NCBI GenBank assembly: GCA_937942435.1
Contig: CALDEM010000016.1
Location: 62,001 to 126,000, forward strand
Origin: an uncultured Saprospiraceae bacterium
Lineage (GTDB): Bacteria > Bacteroidota > Bacteroidia > Chitinophagales > Saprospiraceae
Length of the DNA stretch: 64,000 nucleotides
Direction: 5' to 3'
Notes under the pieces: generated by a model
What the model was told of the DNA's origin: nothing
The model's database searches: none
The model's input: only the letters and a program-made list of their open reading frames with translations
Program-made: the position numbers and the translations under genes
In this document: positions 32,959 to 42,578 of the stretch, piece by piece
Position numbering within the stretch: position 1 is the first letter of the stretch
How the letters are laid out: each line of letters begins with the position of its first letter

Positions 32959-35406
32959 ATGCGGGTTTTATCATTAATACTAACGTTTACATTCTTCTTA
33001 TTTTCTGTTCATACTTCTTCAGCTCAAATCTTCAAGAAGAAGAAAAAGAAGGAAGTTACCGAAGCTCCAAAGAAGCCAGAAAAGAAAAAGAAAGAGGGGA
33101 AGATCAAAGCATTCAAAGACATAATAACGGAAGAAGCAGTAAGTGATACTGGACTCTGGAACACGTATAAAGTCGATGACAAACACTTCTTCGAACTGTC
33201 AAAAGATGTGCTTGAAAAAGAAGTACTTGTAGTGAGTCGTATCTCAGGATTTGTGAAAGGATTAAACTTTGGAGGCGCTGGTACTAAGTCACGCCCACAG
33301 CAAGTCATCCGTTGGCAAAAGATGGATAATAAAATCCTCCTAAGATCAGTCAGTTATAATAGCGTCGCCAGTGAGGAGCTACCTATCTATGAGTCCGTTA
33401 GAAATAACAACTTCGAGCCAGTAATCAAGTCTTTTGATATTAAAGCGCATTCTGCAGACTCTTCAGGTTATGTTATAGAAGTAGATGCATTGTTTAACTC
33501 TGATGTCGATATGATTGGAGCGATGTATCCATTTCAAGAAAAGAGATTTGGAGTCAGGGGAGTTGACAAAACCAGAAGCTTTATATCTCATACAAAAGCA
33601 TTTCCTACTAATGTAGAGGTGAGACATGTACTAACGTATAACGGTAGCGATAAGATACCTGACAATCAAATCACATCTACCTTGTCTGTAGAGATGAATC
33701 AATCATTTATCCTTCTTCCTGAAGAACCGATGCAACCACGACATTATGATCCGAGGGTTGGTTACTTTTCGATAGGACAGACTGACTATGGAAGTGATGA
33801 GCAAAAAGCTTTTAGAAATAGATTTATAACTCGTTGGAGATTAGAGCCAACTGATCCAGCGGCTTATGCACGAGGAGAACTGGTCTTACCAAAGAAACAA
33901 ATAGAATATTATATCGATCCAGCTACACCTAAGAAGTGGGTTCCTTATATCAAGGCTGGCGTAGAAGATTGGCAAGTAGCATTTGAAAAAGCTGGTTTTA
34001 AAGAAGCCATAGTTGCTTTAGATGCACCGACTAAAGATGAAGATCCTGATTGGAGTCCTGAAGATGCAAGATATAGTGTGATTAGATACATCACTACTGA
34101 CATACAAAATGCACAAGGACCTCATGTACATGACCCACGGACAGGTGAGATATTAGAGAGTGATATTATGTGGTATCACAATATCATGAACTTGTTACGT
34201 AATTGGTACTTTATACAAACAGCAGCGATCAACGAGAAGGCAAGAGGTGTTAAAGTGACGGATGAGATCATGGGCGACCTTATTAGATTTGTCGCAGCAC
34301 ATGAGGTAGGACACACGCTTGGGTTACCACATAACATGGGGTCAAGTGTCGCATATCCAGTCGACTCGCTGAGATCTCCAAGTTTTACAAGTTCTCGTGG
34401 TACTGCACCTTCGATCATGGACTATGCTCGGTTTAACTATATAGCGCAACCAGGAGATGGTGTAACGCAACTCTATCCACAAGTTGGAGAATATGACTTC
34501 TGGTCCATCATCTATGGGTACAAGCAAGTTCCAAATGCTTCATCAGCAGATGCAGAAAAAACTACACTCAATCAATGGATAAAAGAAAGATCAGGAGATC
34601 CGGTTTATAGATATGGAAGACAAAGAGGATTACCTCTGGATCCTACAGCTCAAACAGAAGACTTAGGTGACGACAGCATGAGGGCAAGTGAATATGGCAT
34701 CGCCAATCTAAAAAGGATCGTACCTATGCTATTAGATTGGACAGCTGAAGATGGCACTCGCTTTGATGACATGAATGAACTATATCAAAATGTCTTTGGT
34801 CAATATCGTCGGTATATGGGACACGTCTCAGCAAACGTCGGTGGCGTCGTAGAAGACTTTAAAACCTACGAGCAGAATGAACCTGTATACGTACCCGTTG
34901 ATGTTGCCAAACAAAAAAGAGCTATTAGCTTCTTAGATCAACAATTATTTACAACGCCAAAGTGGTTAGTCAATCAAGATGTAATCTCTCGTATGGAGCC
35001 AGGAGGCACTTTAGAAAGAGTACAAGGTATCCAAGATAGAACACTGCACATACTATTTAATGATAGTCGATTACTTAGAATGGCAGATCACGAGATGATG
35101 AATAGTAACAGTGCATATGCGCTTAGTGATTTCTTCAATGATGTTAACAACATGATTACAAGAGATGTGACAAGTGGTCCCGATGTATATAGGCGTAATC
35201 TACATAGAACCTTGATACATATCTACGAAGGTCTCATGAACTCTTCCAATAGTGATATCCAATTGTCAGATGTTCCTTTGCTAGCAAGAGGAGGCTTACT
35301 ATCCATAAAGTCTAAGGCCCAAGGAATTGCTTCCACCAATGGAGTGAATGGTCTTCATGCTATGGATATGGTAGCGAGAATAGATGAGATATTGGATATA
35401 GATTAG
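32959..35406 (+). CDS. Secreted zinc metalloprotease (DUF5117/DUF4953 type)
   Basis: A protein of about 815 residues with a cleaved signal peptide (MRVLSLILTFTFFLF...SSAQ) and then a strikingly basic Lys-rich linker (KKKKKK, residues about 25-55). The gluzincin/metzincin-like motif HEVGHTLGLPHN is at 448-459 (H448, H452, H458, E449 base), with SIMDYARFNY as a Met-turn-like segment. Bacteroidota carry many such large DUF5117/DUF5118/DUF4953 proteins in the envelope; substrates are unknown. ATG 32959 begins the signal peptide; an upstream frame start at 32926 is not favoured. Confidence 0.9.
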   Translation: MRVLSLILTFTFFLFSVHTSSAQIFKKKKKKEVTEAPKKPEKKKKEGKIKAFKDIITEEAVSDTGLWNTYKVDDKHFFELSKDVLEKEVLVVSRISGFVKGLNFGGAGTKSRPQQVIRWQKMDNKILLRSVSYNSVASEELPIYESVRNNNFEPVIKSFDIKAHSADSSGYVIEVDALFNSDVDMIGAMYPFQEKRFGVRGVDKTRSFISHTKAFPTNVEVRHVLTYNGSDKIPDNQITSTLSVEMNQSFILLPEEPMQPRHYDPRVGYFSIGQTDYGSDEQKAFRNRFITRWRLEPTDPAAYARGELVLPKKQIEYYIDPATPKKWVPYIKAGVEDWQVAFEKAGFKEAIVALDAPTKDEDPDWSPEDARYSVIRYITTDIQNAQGPHVHDPRTGEILESDIMWYHNIMNLLRNWYFIQTAAINEKARGVKVTDEIMGDLIRFVAAHEVGHTLGLPHNMGSSVAYPVDSLRSPSFTSSRGTAPSIMDYARFNYIAQPGDGVTQLYPQVGEYDFWSIIYGYKQVPNASSADAEKTTLNQWIKERSGDPVYRYGRQRGLPLDPTAQTEDLGDDSMRASEYGIANLKRIVPMLLDWTAEDGTRFDDMNELYQNVFGQYRRYMGHVSANVGGVVEDFKTYEQNEPVYVPVDVAKQKRAISFLDQQLFTTPKWLVNQDVISRMEPGGTLERVQGIQDRTLHILFNDSRLLRMADHEMMNSNSAYALSDFFNDVNNMITRDVTSGPDVYRRNLHRTLIHIYEGLMNSSNSDIQLSDVPLLARGGLLSIKSKAQGIASTNGVNGLHAMDMVARIDEILDID

Positions 35407-35415
35407 AATATGTAA

Positions 35416-35427
35416 ATAACCGGTTAT
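35416..35427. repeat. 12-base palindrome at a start codon
   Basis: ATAACCGGTTAT is a perfect palindrome ending inside the ATG of the TIM-barrel lipoprotein gene (35426). It could be a regulator site or a small mRNA hairpin that hides the start; it may also be chance. Confidence 0.35.
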
Positions 35428-36304
35428 GAATTTTTTTAAGCTTGTCGTTATAGTCTCATTTGCTATTTGTATGTCCTGTAGTTCAACTCAAGCTCCTAAC
35501 GATATGATTGTTAAGAGTAGAATTGCTAAAAAAGGATTATTCAAAGATGACTTTGGTGTGCAAGCTTACTCTTTTAGAAATTACTTTCCAAAAGACATGA
35601 TCGGCACTTTGGATAAGATCCAAGAGATGGGCATCACTAAGATAGAAGGTGATGGCGGTAGGATCCCTCCAGAGGAATTTAGAAAACTTTGTGCGGCACG
35701 TGGCATCACTATACCTTCAACTGGAGCCAGTTTTGCAGAATTAGAAAATGACGCGATGTCTATCGTTGATAAGGCTAAAAAACTTGGTGCCGAGTTTGTT
35801 ATGTGCGCATGGGTGCCTCATAATGGTGATTTTAAAAAAGCAGATGCAGATAAAGCTATTAGCGTATTTAACAAAGCTGGAGAAGTCTTAGCCAACAATG
35901 GCATAGCCTTTACGTATCATGCACATGGCTATGAGTTTCAGCCACATAGTGACGGCACCTTGTTAGATTATATCATCGAAAATACGGATCCTAAATATGT
36001 CTCTTTTGAAATGGACATATTTTGGATTCACTTTGGAGGAGGAGACCCTGTTACACTCATGCAGAAATACGGCAGTCGCTGGAAGCTGATGCATATGAAA
36101 GACATGAAGAAAGGTACTCCTAAAAATCTATCAGGAGGCACTTCTGTAGAAAACAATGTACCACTTGGTACTGGAGAACTTGACATGCCTGCCATCATAA
36201 AAGAAGGCAACCGGATCGGGATCGCTCACTACTTTATAGAAGATGAAAGCAGCGCCGTAGTTAGTCAAGTGCCCAAGACAATTGCATATCTAAGGAGTCT
36301 GTAA
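35426..36304 (+). CDS. Sugar phosphate isomerase/epimerase-like lipoprotein (TIM barrel)
   Basis: A 292-residue protein with a lipoprotein signal (lipobox ICMSC) and an AP endonuclease 2/xylose-isomerase-like barrel: FGVQAYSFRNYFP, GITKIEGDGG, FTYHAHGYEFQP, YVSFEMDIFWIHFGG and LMHMKDMKKG with metal-ligand-type His, Glu and Asp. Bacteroidota use many such secreted barrels on sugars; the substrate is unknown. It overlaps the end of convergent lipB by 15 bases. Confidence 0.9.
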   Translation: MNFFKLVVIVSFAICMSCSSTQAPNDMIVKSRIAKKGLFKDDFGVQAYSFRNYFPKDMIGTLDKIQEMGITKIEGDGGRIPPEEFRKLCAARGITIPSTGASFAELENDAMSIVDKAKKLGAEFVMCAWVPHNGDFKKADADKAISVFNKAGEVLANNGIAFTYHAHGYEFQPHSDGTLLDYIIENTDPKYVSFEMDIFWIHFGGGDPVTLMQKYGSRWKLMHMKDMKKGTPKNLSGGTSVENNVPLGTGELDMPAIIKEGNRIGIAHYFIEDESSAVVSQVPKTIAYLRSL

Positions 36305-37018
36305 TTGATCTGTGGATTGATCAAGATAGGTGTAGCCGAACACTTCACCAAAGTTTCTTTTTAGAAGAATTTTCACCTCTTCAATGTCAATTTCTTTTGA
36401 CAATTCTTGACTCAAAGAAGTCACCGAAGTATCGTCTTCTACGATACCACATGGTATGATCTGATTGAAATAAGAAAGATCTGTCGATACGTTCAATGCA
36501 AATCCATGCAACGTTACCCATCGACTCATGTGCACGCCTATTGCGCAAATCTTTCGCCTACCCTTTTCATCACTGATCCATACTCCAGTATAGCCATCTT
36601 CTCGTCCACCTATGATATTATAATGACTTATCGTTCTAATTACGACTTCTTCTAATTCTCGTACATATCGATGCACGTCATTATAATATTGATCAAGATC
36701 TAAGATGGGATAACCAGTTATCTGTCCTGGTCCATGAAATGTGATATCCCCTCCTCTATTGATCTTGAAGAACTCAGTCTCATCTTTTTCTAATGTTTGT
36801 TTGTCGACTTTCAAATTATCAATCGATCCACTTTTCCCTAATGTAAATACAGGGTTATGCTGACAAAGCAGAAGATACCCAGGAGCATCACTTACACCAC
36901 TTCTTTTGGTCTTAATTAGTTTTTGTTGCAAGTGTTTTTGCAAATCCCAAACTTCAGCATACGTATGATGCCGAGGCACTTCTGCATAGATGACTTTTCT
37001 TGATGATTGATCTATCAT
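36290..37018 (-). CDS. lipB: Octanoyltransferase LipB
   Basis: A 242-residue lipoyl(octanoyl) transferase that moves octanoyl from ACP to lipoyl domains. RGGDITFHGPGQITGYPILDL is the signature, Lys in RKICAIGVHMSRW and Cys in IIPCGI form the catalytic pair. It overlaps the upstream binding-protein gene by 4 bases (ATGA type), an odd pairing functionally. No lipA is present in the window. Confidence 0.96.
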   Translation of the reverse strand: MIDQSSRKVIYAEVPRHHTYAEVWDLQKHLQQKLIKTKRSGVSDAPGYLLLCQHNPVFTLGKSGSIDNLKVDKQTLEKDETEFFKINRGGDITFHGPGQITGYPILDLDQYYNDVHRYVRELEEVVIRTISHYNIIGGREDGYTGVWISDEKGRRKICAIGVHMSRWVTLHGFALNVSTDLSYFNQIIPCGIVEDDTSVTSLSQELSKEIDIEEVKILLKRNFGEVFGYTYLDQSTDQLQTP

Positions 37019-38622
37019 TGTCTTTTGATAATGCCATCAACATGGAGAAGGTTCAACGCGTTACGACTTAATCCAGTGACGTCTTTATTCACAAATAGTG
37101 AAACCTCATCATAAAACAAGAAAATAACTGGAGCATCATCAACAAGTAGCCGATCCATCTCTTGATATTTTAAGATCTTATCTTTTTCTATTCTTTCTTG
37201 CATCGCATCTTGATATAGTCTATCAAAAGTGTCATTCTGATATCGTGTATAATTAGGTGGTGCAGGATTCTCGCTATAAAACATCGATAGGAAGCTTTCA
37301 CCATCCGGATAGTCAGCTATCCATGAAGCTCTAAAAGTCCCCACATCTCCATTGCGCATCGCGTTACGAAGCACTGCTGACTCCATGACATCTATCTTGA
37401 CTGCCAAACCAAGATCTTCCCATTGTTTAGCGATATAAGTGGTCAGATCTAAATAATCTTTACTGGTATGAATCACCAATGGCGTATCTAATAATGACTG
37501 ATCAAATGAAGAGAGCATATCTCTTGCTCTGGCCTTATCGTAGTTATAGCCCTTTACAACTGTTGGGTCATAAGAAGGTAATCCACGAGTCACAACACCA
37601 GCATCAGCAGGCACCCCGATATTATTGCGTAGACTTGAGAGCATAAGACGTCTATCCACACCATAATTAAGGGCTTGACGAAACATCTTATCCGACAAGA
37701 GAGGGTGAGCATCAGGAGCATTTGGGTTGAGACCCAAATATTCAAAATTTAAATATGGCGCCTTAATAAACTTGAGCTGATCACTATACTGATCACGCAA
37801 GGTGCCATCAGGGTTCAGCGCTGTATTGATGTAAGATGATTCTAAACCAGTGAAGAAGTCTATCCGATTATTGACTAACTCCAAAAATGCAATACTTCTC
37901 TCTCCAATAAAACTAGTTCTAACACCTTCTATATTGTTGTCAGTAAAGCTGACCTTGTCGTAATAGTCTTCATTCTTTAAGAGAAATAATCCTTGATTAC
38001 TCAACCACCTTTTAAACTTAAAAGGACCTGAACCCACAGGATGCGTATAAAAGTCTGCGCCATAATAATCGACAGCTTCTTGAGGCACAATTGAACAATA
38101 CTGCATGGTCAATAAACTCAATAATGGAGCAAATGAAGTCTTAAGTCGGAGCACGAAGGTTGTATCATCCACCGCTTCAAATGGATGGTCATCTGCTATC
38201 TTACCTGCAAAGATCCATGAGCCGGGAGCGTTCAGCACAGTATCAATCAGACGATCATAGCTATAGACTACATCATGTGCAGTTACGACTTGCTCTTTGG
38301 CCGTCGTAAAACATTCATTATCATGAAATACTACATCGTCTCTTAAAGTAAAAGTATAGGTTCGAGCATCGTCAGAGACTTGCCATGACTTAGCGATGCC
38401 AGGTTGTATATTGAGGGTGTCATCGAGTCTCAAGAGTGTTGAGAAGATGTGATTGACAGCCCAGATATTGTTTTGGCTTTTAGCATATGCTGGATCTAGA
38501 GAAGTGATATTGTTGTGTTGGTTATAGTGAAAGACGTTGGGCTGTCTATCAGTTCTCTTATCATTAATACATGAGGTCAGCGAAACAAAACAACATAACG
38601 ATACTACAAATACAATCCTCAT
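37015..38622 (-). CDS. Family-5 extracellular solute-binding lipoprotein (peptide/nickel type)
   Basis: A 535-residue DppA/OppA-like binding protein with lipoprotein signal (lipobox LTSC). SLDPAYAKSQNNIWAVNHIFSTLL, GIAKSWQVSDDARTYTFTLRDDVVFHDNE and GSGPFKFKRW follow the SBP_bac_5 pattern. It would deliver oligopeptides to an ABC permease, but none is encoded nearby, so it either works with a distant permease or has another role. It is the first gene of a two-gene unit with lipB. Confidence 0.92.
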   Translation of the reverse strand: MRIVFVVSLCCFVSLTSCINDKRTDRQPNVFHYNQHNNITSLDPAYAKSQNNIWAVNHIFSTLLRLDDTLNIQPGIAKSWQVSDDARTYTFTLRDDVVFHDNECFTTAKEQVVTAHDVVYSYDRLIDTVLNAPGSWIFAGKIADDHPFEAVDDTTFVLRLKTSFAPLLSLLTMQYCSIVPQEAVDYYGADFYTHPVGSGPFKFKRWLSNQGLFLLKNEDYYDKVSFTDNNIEGVRTSFIGERSIAFLELVNNRIDFFTGLESSYINTALNPDGTLRDQYSDQLKFIKAPYLNFEYLGLNPNAPDAHPLLSDKMFRQALNYGVDRRLMLSSLRNNIGVPADAGVVTRGLPSYDPTVVKGYNYDKARARDMLSSFDQSLLDTPLVIHTSKDYLDLTTYIAKQWEDLGLAVKIDVMESAVLRNAMRNGDVGTFRASWIADYPDGESFLSMFYSENPAPPNYTRYQNDTFDRLYQDAMQERIEKDKILKYQEMDRLLVDDAPVIFLFYDEVSLFVNKDVTGLSRNALNLLHVDGIIKRQ

Positions 38623-38676
38623 ACGTTAGACAAATATAACTTTTCAACTATACATTAATTTTCACTGTAGCTTAAT

Positions 38677-39360
38677 ATGTCAGATCAAGACAAATACAAA
38701 CCCATCAACTGTGATTACTATGATCACTTTGAGATCCATGCAATGAGAAAGACTTGGCTCAAGATTGAAGTCAAAGAAGAATCAACACAGACGTACTACA
38801 CCAAAATAAAGACACTTAAAACCCAAAGTAAAAGTGAATATGCTACTCTACTTAATGAGCATGTGATAAGACTTGATCAAGTACTTGAGATGGTACCTGT
38901 TGATATGGATGGTTCCGTTATTGGACAATTACTCGACAAGATAGATTATAACCACTGGGCCAATGAGCTCATCATTAAAGTCCTTGCCGATCAGGAGATA
39001 ACGGAAGATATGAGCAAAACCTGCTCACATATCTTCAATGCCATGGACATATGGAATACAAGAATGAGAAGTAAAGGTTATAACTACAACATCTGGCAAG
39101 TCCATAGTAAAGATAACTGGACAGAGATCGCACAGGCGACATACCTCTCCACTGTTGCAGTATTAAGTCAACATGACACGGACACGTTGATCCATTACAC
39201 CAACTTAGCAGGAGAAAATCATCAATCAAGTATCAAGGACATCATACTTCATGTAGTTAATCATGGGACTTATCATCGTGGACAAGTTATTCAATTATTG
39301 CAGCAGCAAGGGCTGAAGACTGTTTCTACCGATTTTATAAACTATTCAAGATTGAGATAG
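38677..39360 (+). CDS. DinB-family protein, damage-inducible type
   Basis: A 227-residue four-helix DinB/YfiT-like protein, with metal-ligand His in YNHWANELI, CSHIFNAMDIW and HVVNHGTYHRGQVIQLLQQQG (the last is the typical HxxxHRGQ). The first 65 residues form an extra N-terminal segment, which is unusual for a DinB protein. DinB enzymes are thiol- or metal-dependent transferases; no activity can be assigned. The next gene starts 1 base later. Confidence 0.85.
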   Translation: MSDQDKYKPINCDYYDHFEIHAMRKTWLKIEVKEESTQTYYTKIKTLKTQSKSEYATLLNEHVIRLDQVLEMVPVDMDGSVIGQLLDKIDYNHWANELIIKVLADQEITEDMSKTCSHIFNAMDIWNTRMRSKGYNYNIWQVHSKDNWTEIAQATYLSTVAVLSQHDTDTLIHYTNLAGENHQSSIKDIILHVVNHGTYHRGQVIQLLQQQGLKTVSTDFINYSRLR

Positions 39361-39361
39361 C

Positions 39362-40465
39362 ATGATTCTCAGGATATTTAGTGTCATGTTTTTCATTCTG
39401 TGCGTTATCTCATCTAACTTGGCTCAGGAGTCAGCACCAGATACTACATACTCGTTTTTTACAAAATCAATTTTCCCTGTTATTTTCTATTTGCCCGAGA
39501 CTCAACTAGGCTTTGGTGTTACAGGTATATTAGCATTTGACAACTATGATGACCCTTCATCAAAACTAAAGCGTGTATCTCAAGTACAACCCAGCATAGC
39601 CTATACCCTCAAGAATCAAGTCTTACTTTTTCTTCCATATGAACTATACTTCGATAGAGACAGATGGAAGATCAATGGAGAATTAGGCTATTTCAAATAC
39701 TTCTATGATTTCTATGGCGTAGGAACTAATTCATCATTTTCCGATCGAGAAAATTATGACGTGGATTATCCTCGTCTGATCACTAATGTATTGAGAAGAC
39801 TAACACCTAATATCTCAGCCGGCCTATTCTATCGATTTGACGATTATAAAATAAAGAGACTCACAGAAGAAGGCATTTTAGAAAATGGAAATATAACTGG
39901 CAGCGAGGGAGGCAAGCTTTCATTATTGGGATTAGCTGTTGAGTCGGATTTTAGAGATGATATATTCCATCCATATAACGGAAGTCTAGCGAGAGCTTCT
40001 TTTAAGGTCGCCCGTAGCGCATATGGTAGTGATTACAATTATTCAAAATTAGAACTGTCTTACAGCCAGTATGTATCTATAAAAGAAAGGCATGTTATGG
40101 CATTTGATGTACGTACTGGAGCAAGCTTTGGGGACATTCCTTTTTATGACTTGTTCTACTTTGGATCTCCTAAAGTGTCACGTGGCACATTAGATAGGAG
40201 ATATATGGATCGCAACTTTCTTTCTATACAACATGAGTATCGATTTCCTCTATGGCGTAGGCTCGCTGGTGTGGCCTTTCACTCCTTAAGCTCTGTATCG
40301 CCCGAGTGGGGTGGCCTAATTAATGGTGACGCGCGATATGTCTACGCATATGGTTTAGGCCTTAGATTTAAAATGACTAAAGAACAGAGAGTCAGATTGA
40401 GGCTTGATTTTGCTATCTCAGAGTCTACATCTAACTTCTATATAACCGTAGGCGAGGCTTTTTAA
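39362..40465 (+). CDS. Omp85/BamA-like outer-membrane beta-barrel
   Basis: A 367-residue protein with signal peptide (MILRIFSVMFFILCVISSNLA) and a 16-strand-type barrel of alternating aromatic strands. ETQLGFGVTG, DDIFHPYNGSLARASF and a C-terminal FYITVGEAF ending in Phe match the surface-antigen D15 barrel domain of BamA/TamA without POTRA domains. It may be an outer-membrane transporter or lipase-type patatin barrel part. It starts 1 base after the DinB gene. Confidence 0.85.
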   Translation: MILRIFSVMFFILCVISSNLAQESAPDTTYSFFTKSIFPVIFYLPETQLGFGVTGILAFDNYDDPSSKLKRVSQVQPSIAYTLKNQVLLFLPYELYFDRDRWKINGELGYFKYFYDFYGVGTNSSFSDRENYDVDYPRLITNVLRRLTPNISAGLFYRFDDYKIKRLTEEGILENGNITGSEGGKLSLLGLAVESDFRDDIFHPYNGSLARASFKVARSAYGSDYNYSKLELSYSQYVSIKERHVMAFDVRTGASFGDIPFYDLFYFGSPKVSRGTLDRRYMDRNFLSIQHEYRFPLWRRLAGVAFHSLSSVSPEWGGLINGDARYVYAYGLGLRFKMTKEQRVRLRLDFAISESTSNFYITVGEAF

Positions 40466-40510
40466 AATCAAGATTTTTTTTTCATATTAGAGGCGTACAA
40501 TACTAATTAC

Positions 40511-41206
40511 TTGAGAGTCAGTTTTGTTATCCCAGCACACAATGAATCTGATAATATACAGCCGTGTATAAGTGCCATCCGTCGACACAATTTAGACACT
40601 ACTGAGATCATAGTTGTCACTTCCTCAAGTACGGTAGACGATACATTGGAAAAAGCAGAAGCACTGGTTGTCCAGTGCTATAAGTCAGACCGATGCTCGC
40701 GTGCCATACAAATGAATCAAGGCGCAAATCAAACGACAGGCGATATAATATGCTTTGTTCATGCAGACGTGCGGTTACCAGATAACGCTCAATCTCTTAT
40801 TATAGAGCAAATCAATAAAGGAAACGATTGTGGATTCTTCAGCTATCAGTTTGACAAACCTAATCGATGGCTAAATATAAACGCGCGATTTACAAAGAAA
40901 GATGGCCTCTTTGCAGGAGGAGGGGATCAAAGCTTATTCATAACAAGATCAGCCTTTGATAGGCTCGGGGGCTTTGACGAAAAAATCAGTTTTATGGAAG
41001 ACTTTGAGCTATTCGAAAGAATAAAATCCAAAGGCCTAAAATATGCAATCATAACAAATGACGCCATTGTGTCAGCTCGTAAATATGAAAACAACTCGTA
41101 CCTCAGAGTCAACCTAACTAATGCTTTGGTATTTGGATTATTTAAGATGGGGGCTCATCCAGCTCGATTAAAAAGATTGTATAACAAGTTATTGACTACT
41201 TCTTAA
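40511..41206 (+). CDS. Glycosyltransferase family 2 (TIGR04283-like)
   Basis: A 231-residue GT2 protein: VSFVIPAHNESDNI, EIIVVTSSSTVDDT, RAIQMNQGANQTTGDIICFVHADVRLP (nucleotide and metal sites), GGGDQSLFITR and GGFDEKISFMEDFELFERIKSKG. The pattern matches TIGR04283, the transferase linked with arsenosugar or selenodomain clusters; such partners are not in this window. The start is TTG at 40511; no better ATG is seen. The 3' end overlaps prmA by 11 bases. Confidence 0.88.
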   Translation: MRVSFVIPAHNESDNIQPCISAIRRHNLDTTEIIVVTSSSTVDDTLEKAEALVVQCYKSDRCSRAIQMNQGANQTTGDIICFVHADVRLPDNAQSLIIEQINKGNDCGFFSYQFDKPNRWLNINARFTKKDGLFAGGGDQSLFITRSAFDRLGGFDEKISFMEDFELFERIKSKGLKYAIITNDAIVSARKYENNSYLRVNLTNALVFGLFKMGAHPARLKRLYNKLLTTS

Positions 41207-42041
41207 AATGCAGACATAACCACTCACCTCTTTGTATCGTATCTGATAGCTCATAACCAAGCGAAACATACTTCTCAACAATTAGCTCTCTATCTTGTAT
41301 GAGTATGCCCGATAGTAGTAGAGAGCCGCCTGGCATCTGTCTTTTGTAAACTTGAGTAGCCGTAGTCAGCAAAACATTGCGATTGATGTTGGCCAATATG
41401 ACTTCATACTGCATCGAAGGATCTGTATCTGACATCACTGCTGTAGCACACTTAATCTTTGTACAATTGTTCAGTCCGACACATCTAACTGCACATTCTA
41501 TAGCAACCTCATCATAATCAAAAGCAAAAATCTCTTTTGCACCTCTTTGTTCAGCAAGTATCGCTAGGATAGCTGTACCAGTCCCATAGTCCATGACACT
41601 CTTCTCTACAAGATCTACGCGTTGCATCATCTGTATCATCGCATGGGTCGTCTCATGATGTCCCGTACCAAATGCCATCTCTGGATCTATAGTTATGACA
41701 TGATCAGTGTCAATATCTATATCATGAAATGTTGCCCTAACAGTACAAAAGTCATCAATAACAATTGGAGTAAAAGATGACTCCCATGACTTGTTCCAGT
41801 TCTCATTCTGTCTTTCGCTTCTTAACAGTTGAGTAGGTTTCAGCCAAGGCGCCATCGTTGACAGTTGGATTTCTATGTGGTCGATAAAGCCCTGATCACT
41901 ATGATAGATAACTAATCCGCTATCTAATATCTCTATCGCCTCTACATCTAAGTAACCCAGTATAGCCGTTGTCAAGTCTAAGTGCTCTTCACTTAGATCA
42001 TCGATATGTAACTCATAAACAAGACCTGATTTAATGGCCAT
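41196..42041 (-). CDS. prmA: Ribosomal protein L11 methyltransferase PrmA
   Basis: A protein of about 281 residues that trimethylates L11. MAFGTGHHETTHAM, VMDYGTGTAILAILAEQRGA (AdoMet site), IFAFDYDEVAIECA and VILANINRNVL are PrmA signatures. The common GxGSG motif is here GTGTAI. ATG 42041 (MAIKSG) is preferred; an ATG 14 codons upstream would overlap the previous gene more. It overlaps the DinB-like gene by 11 bases. Confidence 0.95.
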   Translation of the reverse strand: MAIKSGLVYELHIDDLSEEHLDLTTAILGYLDVEAIEILDSGLVIYHSDQGFIDHIEIQLSTMAPWLKPTQLLRSERQNENWNKSWESSFTPIVIDDFCTVRATFHDIDIDTDHVITIDPEMAFGTGHHETTHAMIQMMQRVDLVEKSVMDYGTGTAILAILAEQRGAKEIFAFDYDEVAIECAVRCVGLNNCTKIKCATAVMSDTDPSMQYEVILANINRNVLLTTATQVYKRQMPGGSLLLSGILIQDRELIVEKYVSLGYELSDTIQRGEWLCLHFKK

Positions 42042-42546
42042 GTACAGCAGCGTAAGAGTGAGAAGTGGTGCTGGCAGCCACACCTAAGTCTTTCTTGATC
42101 GGCAGTGTGGGATCTATACTTTGCAGGCCTATTTTTACAATAGCAAGGTGATGCACAGCATGATCATAGGCGTACATGAGTTCTCTACCTATGGTAGTTT
42201 GGACCTCTGGTCTGCAACCATCGTCCAACGTAAAGTCGGCAAACACTTTCAAGACTCTTGACTCATCTAACACATGGATACTTGACTTTAGATTAGAGAA
42301 GTGTTTGATCGCAATGTCTTTTTGACTTTCTATAGTTTGATTACGTTTTCTCTTAGCGTAATCCACATGATTATGGTCACATTGAGTAACCAGACAATTA
42401 AAGAAGTCATGGATATGTCTAAAGTGCTTACCCAAAGTGCTTCCTTCAAAAACCTCTAAAGAAGAAGCATAGGCATTTGTAGGGATGATATTTAGTGTTT
42501 CGATTATCTCATCGATCAATTGTATGGCTCCTTGTTTGCACGTCAT
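42031..42546 (-). CDS. DinB-like protein
   Basis: A 171-residue helical protein with the DinB-like ligand pattern: GKHFRHIHDFFNCL and YDHAVHHLAIVKI (HxxxH-type). It belongs to a DinB-like clade found in Bacteroidota. It is the first gene of the unit with prmA, with an 11-base overlap. Function unknown. Confidence 0.8.
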   Translation of the reverse strand: MTCKQGAIQLIDEIIETLNIIPTNAYASSLEVFEGSTLGKHFRHIHDFFNCLVTQCDHNHVDYAKRKRNQTIESQKDIAIKHFSNLKSSIHVLDESRVLKVFADFTLDDGCRPEVQTTIGRELMYAYDHAVHHLAIVKIGLQSIDPTLPIKKDLGVAASTTSHSYAAVHGH

Positions 42547-42578
42547 ATCGGCTAAGTTATTAATATTTAGCGCTAAGC

